This document shows, one piece after another, positions 1 through 7,380 of a stretch of 15,127 nt of DNA (position 1 is its first letter; every line of letters starts with the position of its first letter). The stretch spans positions 1 through 15,127 of the forward strand of contig JBKPSV010000262.1 of the NCBI GenBank assembly GCA_046735215.1, read 5' to 3'. The notes beneath the pieces are model-generated. The model ran no database searches and had not been told where the DNA came from. It saw only the letters and a list, made by a program, of their open reading frames with translations. The DNA is from JAMXLO01 sp046735215 (GTDB taxonomy: Bacteria; Pseudomonadota; Alphaproteobacteria; Acetobacterales; Acetobacteraceae). Position numbers and translations under genes: made by a program.

Positions 1-67
1 GCCGAGTACGCTCCTCGGCGGTAAGCTTGACGATGTACTTCTTGACGGCAGGTTGTTGCGCGGTCAC
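1..67 (-). CDS. IS630-family transposase, N-terminal fragment (runs off left edge)
   Basis: Reading leftward from a GTG at 67-65 gives VTAQQPAVKKYIVKLTAEER and a further Thr-Arg before the window ends. The pattern K-K-Y-I-V-K-L-T-x-E-E-R matches the opening of many IS630-type DDE transposases, which cut and join DNA at TA dinucleotides. Only 22 codons are visible, so no catalytic residue can be checked and completeness is unknown. The ATG at 74-72 is in another frame, so GTG is the likely start. A 7-bp inverted repeat lies just upstream of it (74-92). The gene has the same orientation as the transposase end at 14999-15127. The family call rests on a short N-terminus and could be wrong at subgroup level. 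Confidence 0.6.
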   Translation of the reverse strand, partial: MTAQQPAVKKYIVKLTAEERTR

Positions 68-73
68 GACACA

Positions 74-92
74 TCTCCGGAATTGCCGGAGA
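74..92. repeat. Perfect 7-bp inverted repeat upstream of the left transposase
   Basis: The arms TCTCCGG (74-80) and CCGGAGA (86-92) are separated by AATTG. The repeat sits 7-25 bp upstream of the transposase GTG, where an operator, a hairpin in the leader mRNA, or a subterminal transposase site could lie. The sequence shows the symmetry only; the role is inferred. Confidence 0.4.
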
Positions 93-398
93 GATCGATT
101 CAGAGATCGGCCGCAGTATCAACGACGGGGGGTACTAGCCCATCTCCGCAGCGGGGGGTGAGGCTTCACATCTCCATCCGGAGGTGCAGGTCGCCACCGT
201 CGAATGCGGCCTCAAGGTGGTAGAGTGGGCCGATCATGGCGCCACGCGCGCTGCTTCCTGATGACTGTGCATGGCTTCGAGAAGTCTGGCCCATGGTCGC
301 CAGGCCGCGGCCGCAGAGGTCTGCTGTGTGGTTGCGGGCCACATTTTCCAAATCGCAGAAGTGGCGTCAAATGGCAGCCGCAAGAGCAGAGCGGCACA
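93..398. other. Intergenic stretch, no supported gene; probable IS edge
   Basis: About 300 bp lie between the transposase start and the oxidoreductase start. Open frames exist on both strands but none has convincing protein character. The left IS probably ends inside this stretch. The segment GGGTACTAGC (130-139) matches, at 7 of 10 positions, the inverse of CCAAGTGCCC at the right IS end (14990-14999), which is suggestive but weak. The 9-mer CACATCTCC occurs at 70-78 and 167-175, with CATCTCC also at 141-147. No clear promoter was recognised for the downstream gene. Confidence 0.4.
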
Positions 399-1394
399 AT
401 GAGCAGGATAGGCATCGCCATCTCGGGTGGACCCAACCCGGCCGAAATCGTCGACCTTGTCGTCCTGGCGGAGAGCCTGGGTTATGAGTCTGCCTGGGTC
501 GCGGAAGGCCACGGCGGAGATCAGTTTGCGGTGCTCGCCGCCTGCGCCATGCGGACGTCGCGCATTCTGCTTGGAACCAGTATCAGCAGTGTCTTTGTGC
601 GCACCGCGCCGACGATCGCAATGGCAGCGTCTTCGGTTGCCGATCTGTCCGGGGGGCGGTTCATTCTCGGGCTTGGGTCAAGCCACAAGGCTCAGGTTGG
701 CCCCGAACATGGTGTTGCGTATGAGAAGCCGCTGACCCGTACCCGCGAAACCGTGGCCATCGTTCGTGCATTGCTCCGTGATGGCGAGGTGAGTTTCCAC
801 GGTGCCACGATCCGAATCGAGAAGTTTGACCTGTGGTACCCGCCGCGACATCGAGATGTACCGGTGTACCTATCGGCCGTGTTCCAGAAAGGGATCGCAC
901 TCTGCGGTGAGATTGCCGACGGGATCATCCTGACGCGCAGCACACTCAAGACAGCTGGGTTGGTCCGGGCGCAGCTGGCCGAGGGCGCGCTGGCTGCCAG
1001 ACGTGACCCCGGCGGGATCCAGATCACCACGTTGCTGCCAACCGCCATCGGCAATACGCGCAGTGACGCACTCGCCGCGTTGCGCCCCGGGCTGGCCTTC
1101 TATGCCGGGTTCTTTCCCCGCTACAACAAGCTGATGGCCGCGCACGGCTTCGCCGCTGAGGCCGCTGCGATCGCCGACGCATGGGCGCGCGGCGATCGGC
1201 GGGCGACAGAGCAAGCGGTAAGCGATGCGATGGTCGATGCGACCAGCATTGCCGGCACCGCCGAGCAATGCCGCGCACGGCTTGACGCGTACCGGGAATC
1301 GGGGATTGACGTGCCGATCATCAGTCCGTTCGCGCGCGGCCCTGACGCCAAGGCGCGCTTCGAAGCCGCGATCCGCGCCTGCGCTCCGAGCTAG
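399..1394 (+). CDS. Luciferase-like (LLM class) flavin-dependent oxidoreductase
   Basis: This 331-residue protein has the TIM-barrel layout of the bacterial luciferase/F420-dependent reductase superfamily. The N-terminus MSRIGIAISGG is the first strand, followed by the AESLGYESAWVAEGHGGD segment, then LGTSISSVFVRTAP and the hallmark LSGGRFILGLGSSHK. These enzymes use reduced FMN or F420 to oxidise or reduce small organic substrates in the cytoplasm; substrate and cofactor cannot be told here. The frame stays open upstream to 204, but residues before the ATG at 399 are low-complexity and do not resemble the family, so 399 is chosen although its ribosome binding site is poor. Length is normal for the family (about 300-350). 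It is followed by a converging TfoX-like gene, and no obvious pathway partner is adjacent. Confidence 0.85.
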   Translation: MSRIGIAISGGPNPAEIVDLVVLAESLGYESAWVAEGHGGDQFAVLAACAMRTSRILLGTSISSVFVRTAPTIAMAASSVADLSGGRFILGLGSSHKAQVGPEHGVAYEKPLTRTRETVAIVRALLRDGEVSFHGATIRIEKFDLWYPPRHRDVPVYLSAVFQKGIALCGEIADGIILTRSTLKTAGLVRAQLAEGALAARRDPGGIQITTLLPTAIGNTRSDALAALRPGLAFYAGFFPRYNKLMAAHGFAAEAAAIADAWARGDRRATEQAVSDAMVDATSIAGTAEQCRARLDAYRESGIDVPIISPFARGPDAKARFEAAIRACAPS

Positions 1395-1408
1395 AACGGG
1401 GTGACGCG

Positions 1409-1498
1409 ATGTCTTCTCTCGTGGATCGCGACCAGGCCTATAAGTCGGACTTCTTCGCGCGCTTTGCCACCGAGACAGGGCGTTCTCCTGCACGCTGA
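1409..1498 (+). pseudogene. Short ORF with good RBS, possible truncated gene start
   Basis: A 29-codon frame opens with MSSLVDRDQAYKSDFFARFA and stops at 1496-1498. It follows the oxidoreductase stop by 14 nt, with GGGGTGA placed about 5 nt before the ATG. The peptide looks protein-like but is too short to name. It lies antisense to the 3' end of the TfoX-like gene. It may be the 5' stub of a gene that once continued the oxidoreductase operon and was cut off by the incoming TfoX segment, or merely a chance frame. Low certainty. Confidence 0.2.
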
Positions 1499-1860
1499 GC
1501 ATGCTTAGCCGCTGTCCGGTTCCGCCAGGCTACGACCCGACGTGCGGCCGCCAGGGCCGCGCGTGCCCAGGTGAGAAGTTCGTCGGGTTCGTCCAGCAGA
1601 TGCTCTGGGAGAGGCCAGAAGGCGAGGTCGATGGTGCGACCCTGTTTCTCGTAATTGAGGGGCGGCACAGACTCAGCTTCCTTGAACACCGACTCGGTGT
1701 GGTCATCAACGCGGACGTAAAGCGTGTCGTCTGTTACCATCCCGAACATCAGCCCATTACAGAACACGCCAGTCTTGCCGAACATCCGTCGCATCGTGAT
1801 GTGGCCCAGTGGCGCGAGCTGCTCGCGCAAGAACTCCGCAAAGCCGTAGCTTGCGACCAT
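1438..1860 (-). CDS. TfoX N-terminal domain protein
   Basis: This 140-residue protein starts MVASYGFAEFLREQLAPLG. It carries the TfoX_N signature MRRMFGKTGVFCNGLMFGMV, then DDTLYVRVDD and the YEKQGRTIDLAFWPLPEHLLDEP stretch, with a basic Ala/Arg/Lys-rich tail of about 40 residues. Full-length TfoX/Sxy activates competence genes in gamma-proteobacteria. The stand-alone N-domain proteins common in other bacteria are mostly uncharacterised, so a competence role should not be assumed. The frame extends upstream to 1983, but the extension is Cys/His-rich junk. The ATG at 1860 has GGAG 8 nt upstream, which fixes the start. It is divergent from the CinA-like fusion gene (163 bp between them) and converges on the flavin oxidoreductase. 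Confidence 0.8.
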   Translation of the reverse strand: MVASYGFAEFLREQLAPLGHITMRRMFGKTGVFCNGLMFGMVTDDTLYVRVDDHTESVFKEAESVPPLNYEKQGRTIDLAFWPLPEHLLDEPDELLTWARAALAAARRVVAWRNRTAAKHAQRAGERPVSVAKRAKKSDL

Positions 1861-2023
1861 CCTCGATGCTCCATCATGGGCAGCGGTATGCAGGCAGCAG
1901 CATTCGATGTGTGGGCAGTTCGGCCGGGGCTGCATGTAGTCGCCACTGCCCGCTCTGTTGACTCTGTCCGAGCTGTCTCTCACTGCTTATGAGACCTTTT
2001 TCAGCTTGGATCCGACACGCACC

Positions 2024-3214
2024 ATGAGCCCGGCGGACGCTACATGGCAACAATTGATCGCCACCGTGCACGGCGCCGGCCGCAAGGTCGCACTCGCCAT
2101 CACAGGGGGCGGTAGTGGCGCGATCAGCGAGTTGCTGCGCGTTCCCGGCGGCTCGCGGCTGCTGATCGAAGCGCAGGTTCCCTATGACGAGCGGGCGCTC
2201 GCGACGTTTCTTGGTTTTGCACCGGCGCAGGCGTGCAGTTCAGACACCGCGATCGCGTTGGCACGTAGCGCACGGGCACGCGCGATCCAGTTGGTGGCGC
2301 CGGGCGCCGACCTGTTTGGTCTCGGGGCGACAGCCGCGCTGGTAAGCGATCGTCCGCGTCGAGGCGAGCATCGCTTTCACATCGCATTCACCGATGCTGC
2401 CGGCACGACGCATTGTACGGGGGTGCTGGCCAAGGGCCGGCGCGACCGCGCTGGGGAAGAAGACGTTGTCGCGCGAGCCATCGTCCTGTGGTTGGCCCGG
2501 GCGTGTCGGGTTGCGGCGCCGTCGCCTCGCAGCCTGCTGGACGTGGATGAACATTTTGCCGAGACGGCTGTTCCTGCCGTGGACAGTATCGATCAGTTGC
2601 TGACTGGCGAACTCGATCGACTGACTATTCAGCCCGATGGCCAGATGATGCTGTCAGCACCGAGGCCCGTTCTGCTGTTCCCAGGCTCTTTCAACCCGGT
2701 GCATGCAGGACACCTATTGCTGGCGCGAGTTGCCGAAGAGCTCAAGCAGCAGCCCTTGTCGTTCGAAATCTCTGTCACCAATGTGGACAAGCCACCACTG
2801 GCAGGGGAGACCGTAAGACATCGGCTTGCGCAGTTCGCCTGGAAATCGCCGGTGGAACTCACGCGAGCGCCCACCTTCGTCGAGAAGTCGCGCCTGTTTC
2901 CGAACGCCACATTTGTGATCGGTGCCGATACCGCGGCGCGGCTGATCGCGCCGAGATATTACGGCGATGACGAGATCCGCATGCATTTGGCGCTAGAGGA
3001 GATCGCCGGTTCCGGGACGAGCTTCCTGGTGGCTGTGCGCATTGACGCGGCGGGGCGCGTATGCACGCTGAACGACATCCCGGTGCCGCGGCGCTATGCG
3101 GATCTCTTCACCGAGATTCCGGAGCACCGTTTCCGCTTTGACACATCATCGTCGGAGATTCGCGCGCGGGGAGGTATCCCTGACCAACCCCCGGATAGCC
3201 TACGCTGCGAGTGA
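2024..3214 (+). CDS. CinA-C / nicotinate-nucleotide adenylyltransferase-like fusion protein
   Basis: This 396-residue protein has two halves. Residues 1 to about 170 resemble the CinA C-terminal domain (NMN deamidase, PncC-like), with ITGGGSG at 26-32 followed by VPGGSRLLIEAQVPY. Residues from about 215 resemble NadD-type nucleotidylyltransferases: FPGSFNPVHAGH at 219-230 contains the HxGH nucleotide-binding motif, and SSSEIRAR at 375-382 corresponds to the family's ISSTxIR motif. Known activities of the separate families would convert NMN to NaMN and then adenylate NMN or NaMN to the dinucleotide, so a pyridine-nucleotide salvage role is plausible; this is inference. A similar architecture is remembered from a plant nucleotidylyl-transferase superfamily protein. 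The frame opens at 1958, but the ATG at 2024 precedes the first domain-like residues and is preferred. The stop abuts the converging monooxygenase stop. Confidence 0.8.
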   Translation: MSPADATWQQLIATVHGAGRKVALAITGGGSGAISELLRVPGGSRLLIEAQVPYDERALATFLGFAPAQACSSDTAIALARSARARAIQLVAPGADLFGLGATAALVSDRPRRGEHRFHIAFTDAAGTTHCTGVLAKGRRDRAGEEDVVARAIVLWLARACRVAAPSPRSLLDVDEHFAETAVPAVDSIDQLLTGELDRLTIQPDGQMMLSAPRPVLLFPGSFNPVHAGHLLLARVAEELKQQPLSFEISVTNVDKPPLAGETVRHRLAQFAWKSPVELTRAPTFVEKSRLFPNATFVIGADTAARLIAPRYYGDDEIRMHLALEEIAGSGTSFLVAVRIDAAGRVCTLNDIPVPRRYADLFTEIPEHRFRFDTSSSEIRARGGIPDQPPDSLRCE

Positions 3215-4858
3215 TCAGCGGAATGCGAACTCCTGGTATCCGCCCTGGGCCACTTCGTCCGTCTTACGCCGGAAGTGAATGCCGTGGCCGTTGTACCCGA
3301 GGACGCGGCGCACACTGCGGCCCTCCACGTTGCGGTTCACGCCGGTCTGCCAGGAGTCGACCTTGGATGACAGCAGCTTCTCCGCTGCCTTGATCACGGT
3401 CTCGGTCCACTCCGCCACATGCTCGGGCCGCGTTTCCACGTGGGTGTAGCCATGCTCACGCATGAACCGCAGAAGACCGGCCTGAAAGTTCACGCTGTGC
3501 TCGATGGCCTGCGGGATATTGCCGCGTGCAGTGTGCGGCCCTAGTACCATCAGCATGTTGGGAAAGCCTTCAGCGAGCATGCCTAGATAGGTTCGAGGGC
3601 TATCGGTCCAGGCATCCTTCAGCTGCACGCCGTTGGTGCCGCGAATGTCGATCCGGTCGAACGCTCCCGTTACCCCGTCGAAGCCGGTGGCATAGATCAG
3701 GATATCGAATTCGTGCTCATGCTTGCTGGTCTTGACGCCGCGCTGCGTGATCCGCTCGATCGGCTCGTCGTTCAGCGTATCAATCAGCAGCACGTTGTCG
3801 CGGTTGTAGGCCTCAAAATACCCGCTCTCCAGCGGCACGCGGCGGGAGCCGAAACCGTGATCCTTGGGGATCAGCTTCTCCGCAACCTGTGGGTCCTTGA
3901 CGCGCTGCCGAATCTTCCTGGCGATGAATTCGCTGATTGCTGCGTTGGCGTCTTCGTTGACGCCAATGTCGCGGAAATTGCCCAGCCAGATGCCGAAGCC
4001 CGGTTCCGCATAGAGCTTTTCCCAGAAGGCTTCGCGTTCCTCTGGCGGCACGTCCAGGGTTTTGCGGGGATCGGCCTGGTGAATGAACCACATCGGCGTG
4101 CTGGCGCAGTGCGTATAGATCTCGTCGTAGCGGGCTTTGATCGCCTCCATCTCCGTCTTGCTGATCTTTGCATTGTGCAGCGGCGCGGCCCAGTTCGGCC
4201 GACGTTGGAAAACGGTAAGTTGCTTCGCCTGCTTGGCAATCTCGGGGATCGCCTGAATGGCGGTGGCGCCGGTGCCGATGATGCCGACACGCTTGCCGGT
4301 GAAATCCACCGGCGTGTGGGGCCAGCGTGCCGGGTGGTAGGCCGGGCCCTGGAAACTCTCTACGCCGGGAATGGTCGGCATCGTATGCGCCGACAGGATG
4401 CCCACTGCGGTGCACAGGAACCGCGACCGCGCTTGCTGTCCGCTTTCCAGGGTCACCGTCCATTGGCCGGATGCCTCGTCCCAGTGTGCGGCGGTTACCG
4501 TGCTGCGGAACTGCATATCGCGGCGCAGGTCGAACTTGTCGGCAACGAGGTTTAGGTATTCCAGAGTGTCGGGCTGGGGCGAGAAATGCTCCTTCCAGTC
4601 CCATTCCTGCATCAGCTCTTTGGAGAAGGAGTAGCCATAGGTCCAGCTTTCCGAATCGAAGCGTGCACCGGGATAGCGGTTCCAATACCAGGTGCCGCCG
4701 ACGCCGGTGCCGGTCTCGAAGACCCGCGCGGTCATGCCCAATTCACGCAGGCGATAGAGCATGAACATGCCGGAAATGCCGGCGCCGATAATGATCGCGT
4801 CGAACTCCGTGCTGTCCGCCGCCTGCGGCCGTCCCATGACCGCAAGTGTGTCGTTCAT
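3215..4858 (-). CDS. Type I Baeyer-Villiger monooxygenase (FAD, NADPH)
   Basis: This 547-residue protein matches the single-chain BVMO family that inserts oxygen next to a ketone to give an ester or lactone. The FAD Rossmann motif GAGISG is at 25-30, followed by GVGGTWYWNRYPGARFD typical of cyclohexanone/phenylacetone monooxygenases. The BVMO fingerprint FxGxxxHxxxWP is intact at F169, G171, H175, W179 and P180. The second, NADPH-binding Rossmann motif GTGATA is at 195-200, and an ATGFDG segment lies in the C-terminal half. Length is standard (about 540). The ATG at 4858 has GAGGGA about 8 nt upstream; the frame extends to 4930 without homology-like residues. It is divergent from a Tat-exported binding protein across 344 bp, and there is no lactonase or alcohol dehydrogenase beside it, so the substrate is unknown. 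Confidence 0.92.
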   Translation of the reverse strand: MNDTLAVMGRPQAADSTEFDAIIIGAGISGMFMLYRLRELGMTARVFETGTGVGGTWYWNRYPGARFDSESWTYGYSFSKELMQEWDWKEHFSPQPDTLEYLNLVADKFDLRRDMQFRSTVTAAHWDEASGQWTVTLESGQQARSRFLCTAVGILSAHTMPTIPGVESFQGPAYHPARWPHTPVDFTGKRVGIIGTGATAIQAIPEIAKQAKQLTVFQRRPNWAAPLHNAKISKTEMEAIKARYDEIYTHCASTPMWFIHQADPRKTLDVPPEEREAFWEKLYAEPGFGIWLGNFRDIGVNEDANAAISEFIARKIRQRVKDPQVAEKLIPKDHGFGSRRVPLESGYFEAYNRDNVLLIDTLNDEPIERITQRGVKTSKHEHEFDILIYATGFDGVTGAFDRIDIRGTNGVQLKDAWTDSPRTYLGMLAEGFPNMLMVLGPHTARGNIPQAIEHSVNFQAGLLRFMREHGYTHVETRPEHVAEWTETVIKAAEKLLSSKVDSWQTGVNRNVEGRSVRRVLGYNGHGIHFRRKTDEVAQGGYQEFAFR

Positions 4859-5202
4859 CTGCAGTTCCCTCTTCCGATGTCGAGCCCCGGTCGATGCACG
4901 GGTCCGATTGGCTACTGGTCGGTATTTCACACGTGCTCGCCGTTACGGCAACTCATTCCTGTGGTCGCCAGGGTCCGACAATGGCCTAACCTGGAGTTGC
5001 CGTCGATCTGGGCGATTCAACCGTCGCAAAAAGTCATCGCAATTGGCCTGCGCCCACGGCAAACTGGGTCCGCACTCTGTGGCGGGCCTGACGGCCTGCC
5101 GTTGGGATGAGCCACACAGTGGCCGTGACGCGGGCGATGCTCGCGTCAAACAACAAGACGGGCGCGGACTGATCCGCACCCGCAGAGGGAGTGTTGTACG
5201 TC
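4859..5202. promoter_or_regulatory. Divergent intergenic region between BVMO and binding-protein gene
   Basis: These 344 bp separate two divergently transcribed genes and must hold both promoters. No clear -35/-10 pair was recognised by eye. The stretch has a near-perfect palindrome at 5127-5147 and the ribosome binding site of the downstream gene, AGAGGGA, at 5184-5190. No credible gene is present. Shared regulation of the two genes is possible, but no regulator gene is adjacent. Confidence 0.45.
5127..5147 (+). promoter_or_regulatory. Near-palindrome, candidate operator or leader hairpin
   Basis: The arms GACGCGGGC (5127-5135) and GCTCGCGTC (5139-5147) are complementary over 9 positions with one G-U type mismatch and a GAT loop. 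It ends 37 nt before the ribosome binding site of the binding-protein gene. It could be a repressor site or an mRNA hairpin; nothing in the sequence decides between these. Confidence 0.3.
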
Positions 5203-6546
5203 ATGTCGGGATCGCGCGCTGCGACGCGTCGTCGCGTTTTAAAGCTTGCCGCCGCTGCAGGTACTTTGCCGCTCGTGCACATCCGCACTGCTGGCGCGGC
5301 GGGCAAGTTGACCGTTGGCTTTTGGGATCATTGGGTGCCGTCGGCGAATGACGCCATGAAACGGCAGGTCGCCGCCTGGGCCGAGAAGAACAAGGTTGAC
5401 GTGACGGTGGATTTCATCACGTCGAACGGCAACAAGATCCAGATCACCCAAGCGGCTGAGGCGCAGGCGCGCACGGGGCATGATTTCCTGCCGTTCTACA
5501 ATTGGAACGTCAGCACATACACCGAACAACTCGAGCCGATGGATGATATCGTCAAGGCGATGATATCGCAGTATGGACAATACAGTCCTATTCACGAGTA
5601 TCTGTCGAAAATCAAAGGCAGCTGGCGGGCGCTGCCGTCGAGCACCGGGACATTGAACCTGAACTGCTGCGCGCGCATCAGCCTTCTGAAGAAGCACGCC
5701 GGGATCGATATCGTGGAGATGTTCCCGCCACATAAGGCTGAGCCAAGTGCCGCCGCAAACTGGACCTATGATACATTCCTGAAGGCCGCTGAGGCATGTC
5801 AGAAAGCCGGCTTCCCGTTTGGCCTGGGACTGGGGCAGACCGGCGACTCCGTCAACAACACCGGGATCATATACTCTGCATTCGGCGCGGAGCTTGTGAA
5901 CGCAAAAGGCGAGATCACCGTCGAGTCCGACGCCGTCAATCAGGTTCTCGATTACGGGCGCAAACTGGCAAAGTTTCTGCCACCGGATACGGTGAGTTAC
6001 GACGATGCTTCGAACAATCGCGCATTGATATCAGGACAGAGTGCGCTGATCATGAATCCGCCATCGGCGTGGTCCGTGGCAAAGCGCGATGCACCCAACA
6101 TTGCCGAAGACTGCTGGACATTTCCGTGCCCTAAAGGGCCCAAGGGGCGCTACAATCCTTATAACTACTGTTTCTTTGGGGTCTGGGCGTTTGGCCAGAA
6201 CAAGACCGCAGCCAAGGAGCTGGCGCAGTTCCTGCAAGAGCGTAAGCAGGTCCAAGAGCGCGACACGGTTGCAAATGGCTACGACCTTCCGCCGTTGATC
6301 AGCATGACCGATTTTGAGATATGGTCCGAAGTCGAGCCACCAAAGGGCACCGTTTATAATTATCCGATGCGGGCATGGCATGATGCGCATGAGAATATCA
6401 CAGCATATCCGGCACCGCCCGATATCGCCGCGCAGATGTACGCTCGGGCCATTCATCCAACCATGCTGGCCAAGGTCCATACCGGGCAATCGAACAAGGA
6501 GGTCATCGCCTGGGCCAAGAATGAGCTCGAGGGATTCATCCGCTGA
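5203..6546 (+). CDS. ABC transporter substrate-binding protein, family 1 (extracellular), Tat signal
   Basis: This 447-residue protein is exported to the periplasm and by family binds sugars or related solutes for an ABC importer. A Tat-type signal is visible: TRRRVLKLAAAAG at residues 8-20, with likely processing near residue 33. Mature-protein features fit SBP family 1: KLTVGFWDHW at the first strand, a TYDTFLKAAEACQKAGFPFG segment, the ALISGQSALIMNPPSAW strand typical of sugar-binding proteins, and GVWAFGQNKTAAKELAQFL near the hinge. The ATG at 5203 lies 12 nt after AGAGGGA; the in-frame GTG at 5191 touches that site and is less likely. No permease or ATPase gene follows; a terminator hairpin comes next. 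It is either an orphan binding protein that uses a distant transporter, or the remainder of a rearranged operon. The substrate is unknown. Confidence 0.85.
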   Translation: MSGSRAATRRRVLKLAAAAGTLPLVHIRTAGAAGKLTVGFWDHWVPSANDAMKRQVAAWAEKNKVDVTVDFITSNGNKIQITQAAEAQARTGHDFLPFYNWNVSTYTEQLEPMDDIVKAMISQYGQYSPIHEYLSKIKGSWRALPSSTGTLNLNCCARISLLKKHAGIDIVEMFPPHKAEPSAAANWTYDTFLKAAEACQKAGFPFGLGLGQTGDSVNNTGIIYSAFGAELVNAKGEITVESDAVNQVLDYGRKLAKFLPPDTVSYDDASNNRALISGQSALIMNPPSAWSVAKRDAPNIAEDCWTFPCPKGPKGRYNPYNYCFFGVWAFGQNKTAAKELAQFLQERKQVQERDTVANGYDLPPLISMTDFEIWSEVEPPKGTVYNYPMRAWHDAHENITAYPAPPDIAAQMYARAIHPTMLAKVHTGQSNKEVIAWAKNELEGFIR

Positions 6547-6566
6547 TCGGGGGGGCCTGACTCCGC

Positions 6567-6599
6567 CGCTCCCGCGCCTTGGCTCAAGGCGCGGGAGCG
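6567..6599. terminator. Strong 15-bp stem-loop, bidirectional terminator
   Basis: A perfect inverted repeat pairs 6567-6581 with 6585-6599 around a 3-nt loop (GCT). It is GC-rich and lies between two convergent genes, 20 bp after the binding-protein stop and 19 bp after the TerC stop on the other strand. There is no clear T-tract on the plus side, so a classical Rho-independent mechanism is not fully met, but the position fits a shared terminator well. Confidence 0.75.
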
Positions 6600-6618
6600 A
6601 ACGTGTTCTCCCCCCGCT

Positions 6619-7353
6619 TCAATCTCCGGGGCTGCCGCGCAACCTACGCCGGCGGCTTCCGGCGAGCTGATTGAGGAACTCGACCAGCAGCGAGAAGCCG
6701 ATAGCTGCGTAAATATAGCCCCTTGGGACATGCGCGCCGAACCCGTCGGCAATCAGCGTCATCCCGATCAGCAGCAGGAAGGACAGTGCCAGCATTTTTA
6801 CCGTCGGATGCCGGTTGACGAATGCCGACACCGGCGCAGAGGCAAGCATCATAACGCCTACAGCGATAATCACCGCAGCCATCATAACCGGAAGCTGGCT
6901 CGCCATCCCGACCGCCGTGATGACGCTGTCGAGCGAGAAGACGATGTCGAGCAGGGCGATCTGCGCTATGGTGCCGATCAGGCTCGCCCCTGCGCTACGC
7001 GGACGATCGTGCTCATCACCGCCCTCGATCCGCTCATGGATCTCGCCTGTGCCCTTGTAGACAAGGTACAGTCCGCCGACGATCAGGATGAGGTCGCGCC
7101 AGGAAAAGCTCCAGCCGATCAGGACGAAGACCGGCTGGGTCAGCCGCATGATCCAGGCAATCGCGGCCAACAGGGCAAGGCGCAGGCCGAGCGCCAAGCC
7201 TAAGCCGATGCGCCGCGCGATTGGCTGGTGCTCGGGCGCAAGCCGGGCGACAAGGATCGACAGAAAGACCAGGTTGTCGATCCCGAGAACGATCTCCAAG
7301 AGGGTGAGGGTAAGCAGGCTCACCCAGACCTGAGGGTCCGAAAGCCAGACCAT
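6619..7353 (-). CDS. TerC family integral membrane protein
   Basis: This 244-residue polytopic membrane protein has about seven hydrophobic segments. It shows the TerC hallmarks: LLEIVLGIDNLVFLSIL (E20, D26, N27) in the first helix and LLDIVFSLDSVITAVGM (D136, D142) after the charged central loop at 103-122. TerC-family proteins were first linked to tellurite resistance. Members are implicated in metal ion export, notably manganese, and some load metal onto exported enzymes; which applies here cannot be said. It is the last gene of a four-gene minus-strand operon, 27 bp after the BI-1-like gene, and is followed by the hairpin at 6567-6599. The basic C-terminal tail (RRRRLRG) is cytoplasmic by the positive-inside rule. 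The ribosome binding site is weak. Confidence 0.93.
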   Translation of the reverse strand: MVWLSDPQVWVSLLTLTLLEIVLGIDNLVFLSILVARLAPEHQPIARRIGLGLALGLRLALLAAIAWIMRLTQPVFVLIGWSFSWRDLILIVGGLYLVYKGTGEIHERIEGGDEHDRPRSAGASLIGTIAQIALLDIVFSLDSVITAVGMASQLPVMMAAVIIAVGVMMLASAPVSAFVNRHPTVKMLALSFLLLIGMTLIADGFGAHVPRGYIYAAIGFSLLVEFLNQLAGSRRRRLRGSPGD

Positions 7354-7380
7354 GATGCCGATTGGTCCCAGCCAGTCTGC

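Noticed and set aside
70..175. Repeated CACATCTCC / CATCTCC words near the left IS edge
   Set aside because: Only three short, irregularly spaced copies of 7-9 bases are present, which is not enough for a repeat array or a defined binding-site cluster.
166..351. Minus-strand frame ending GPLYHLEAAFDGGDLHLRMEM, possible remnant of a gene C-terminus
   Set aside because: The last 20 or so residues look protein-like, but the family is not recognised, upstream residues are not coherent, and there is no supporting start or length.
1438..3214. TfoX-like and CinA-like genes side by side as a competence locus
   Set aside because: The names come from competence genetics, but the TfoX N-domain alone is not a known competence regulator and the CinA-C domain is an NMN deamidase fold. 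No DNA-uptake genes (com, pil) are present.
3713..4555. 280-codon plus-strand frame antisense to the monooxygenase
   Set aside because: It is explained as a shadow of the high-GC third-codon pattern of the BVMO gene on the other strand, whose motifs are all intact.
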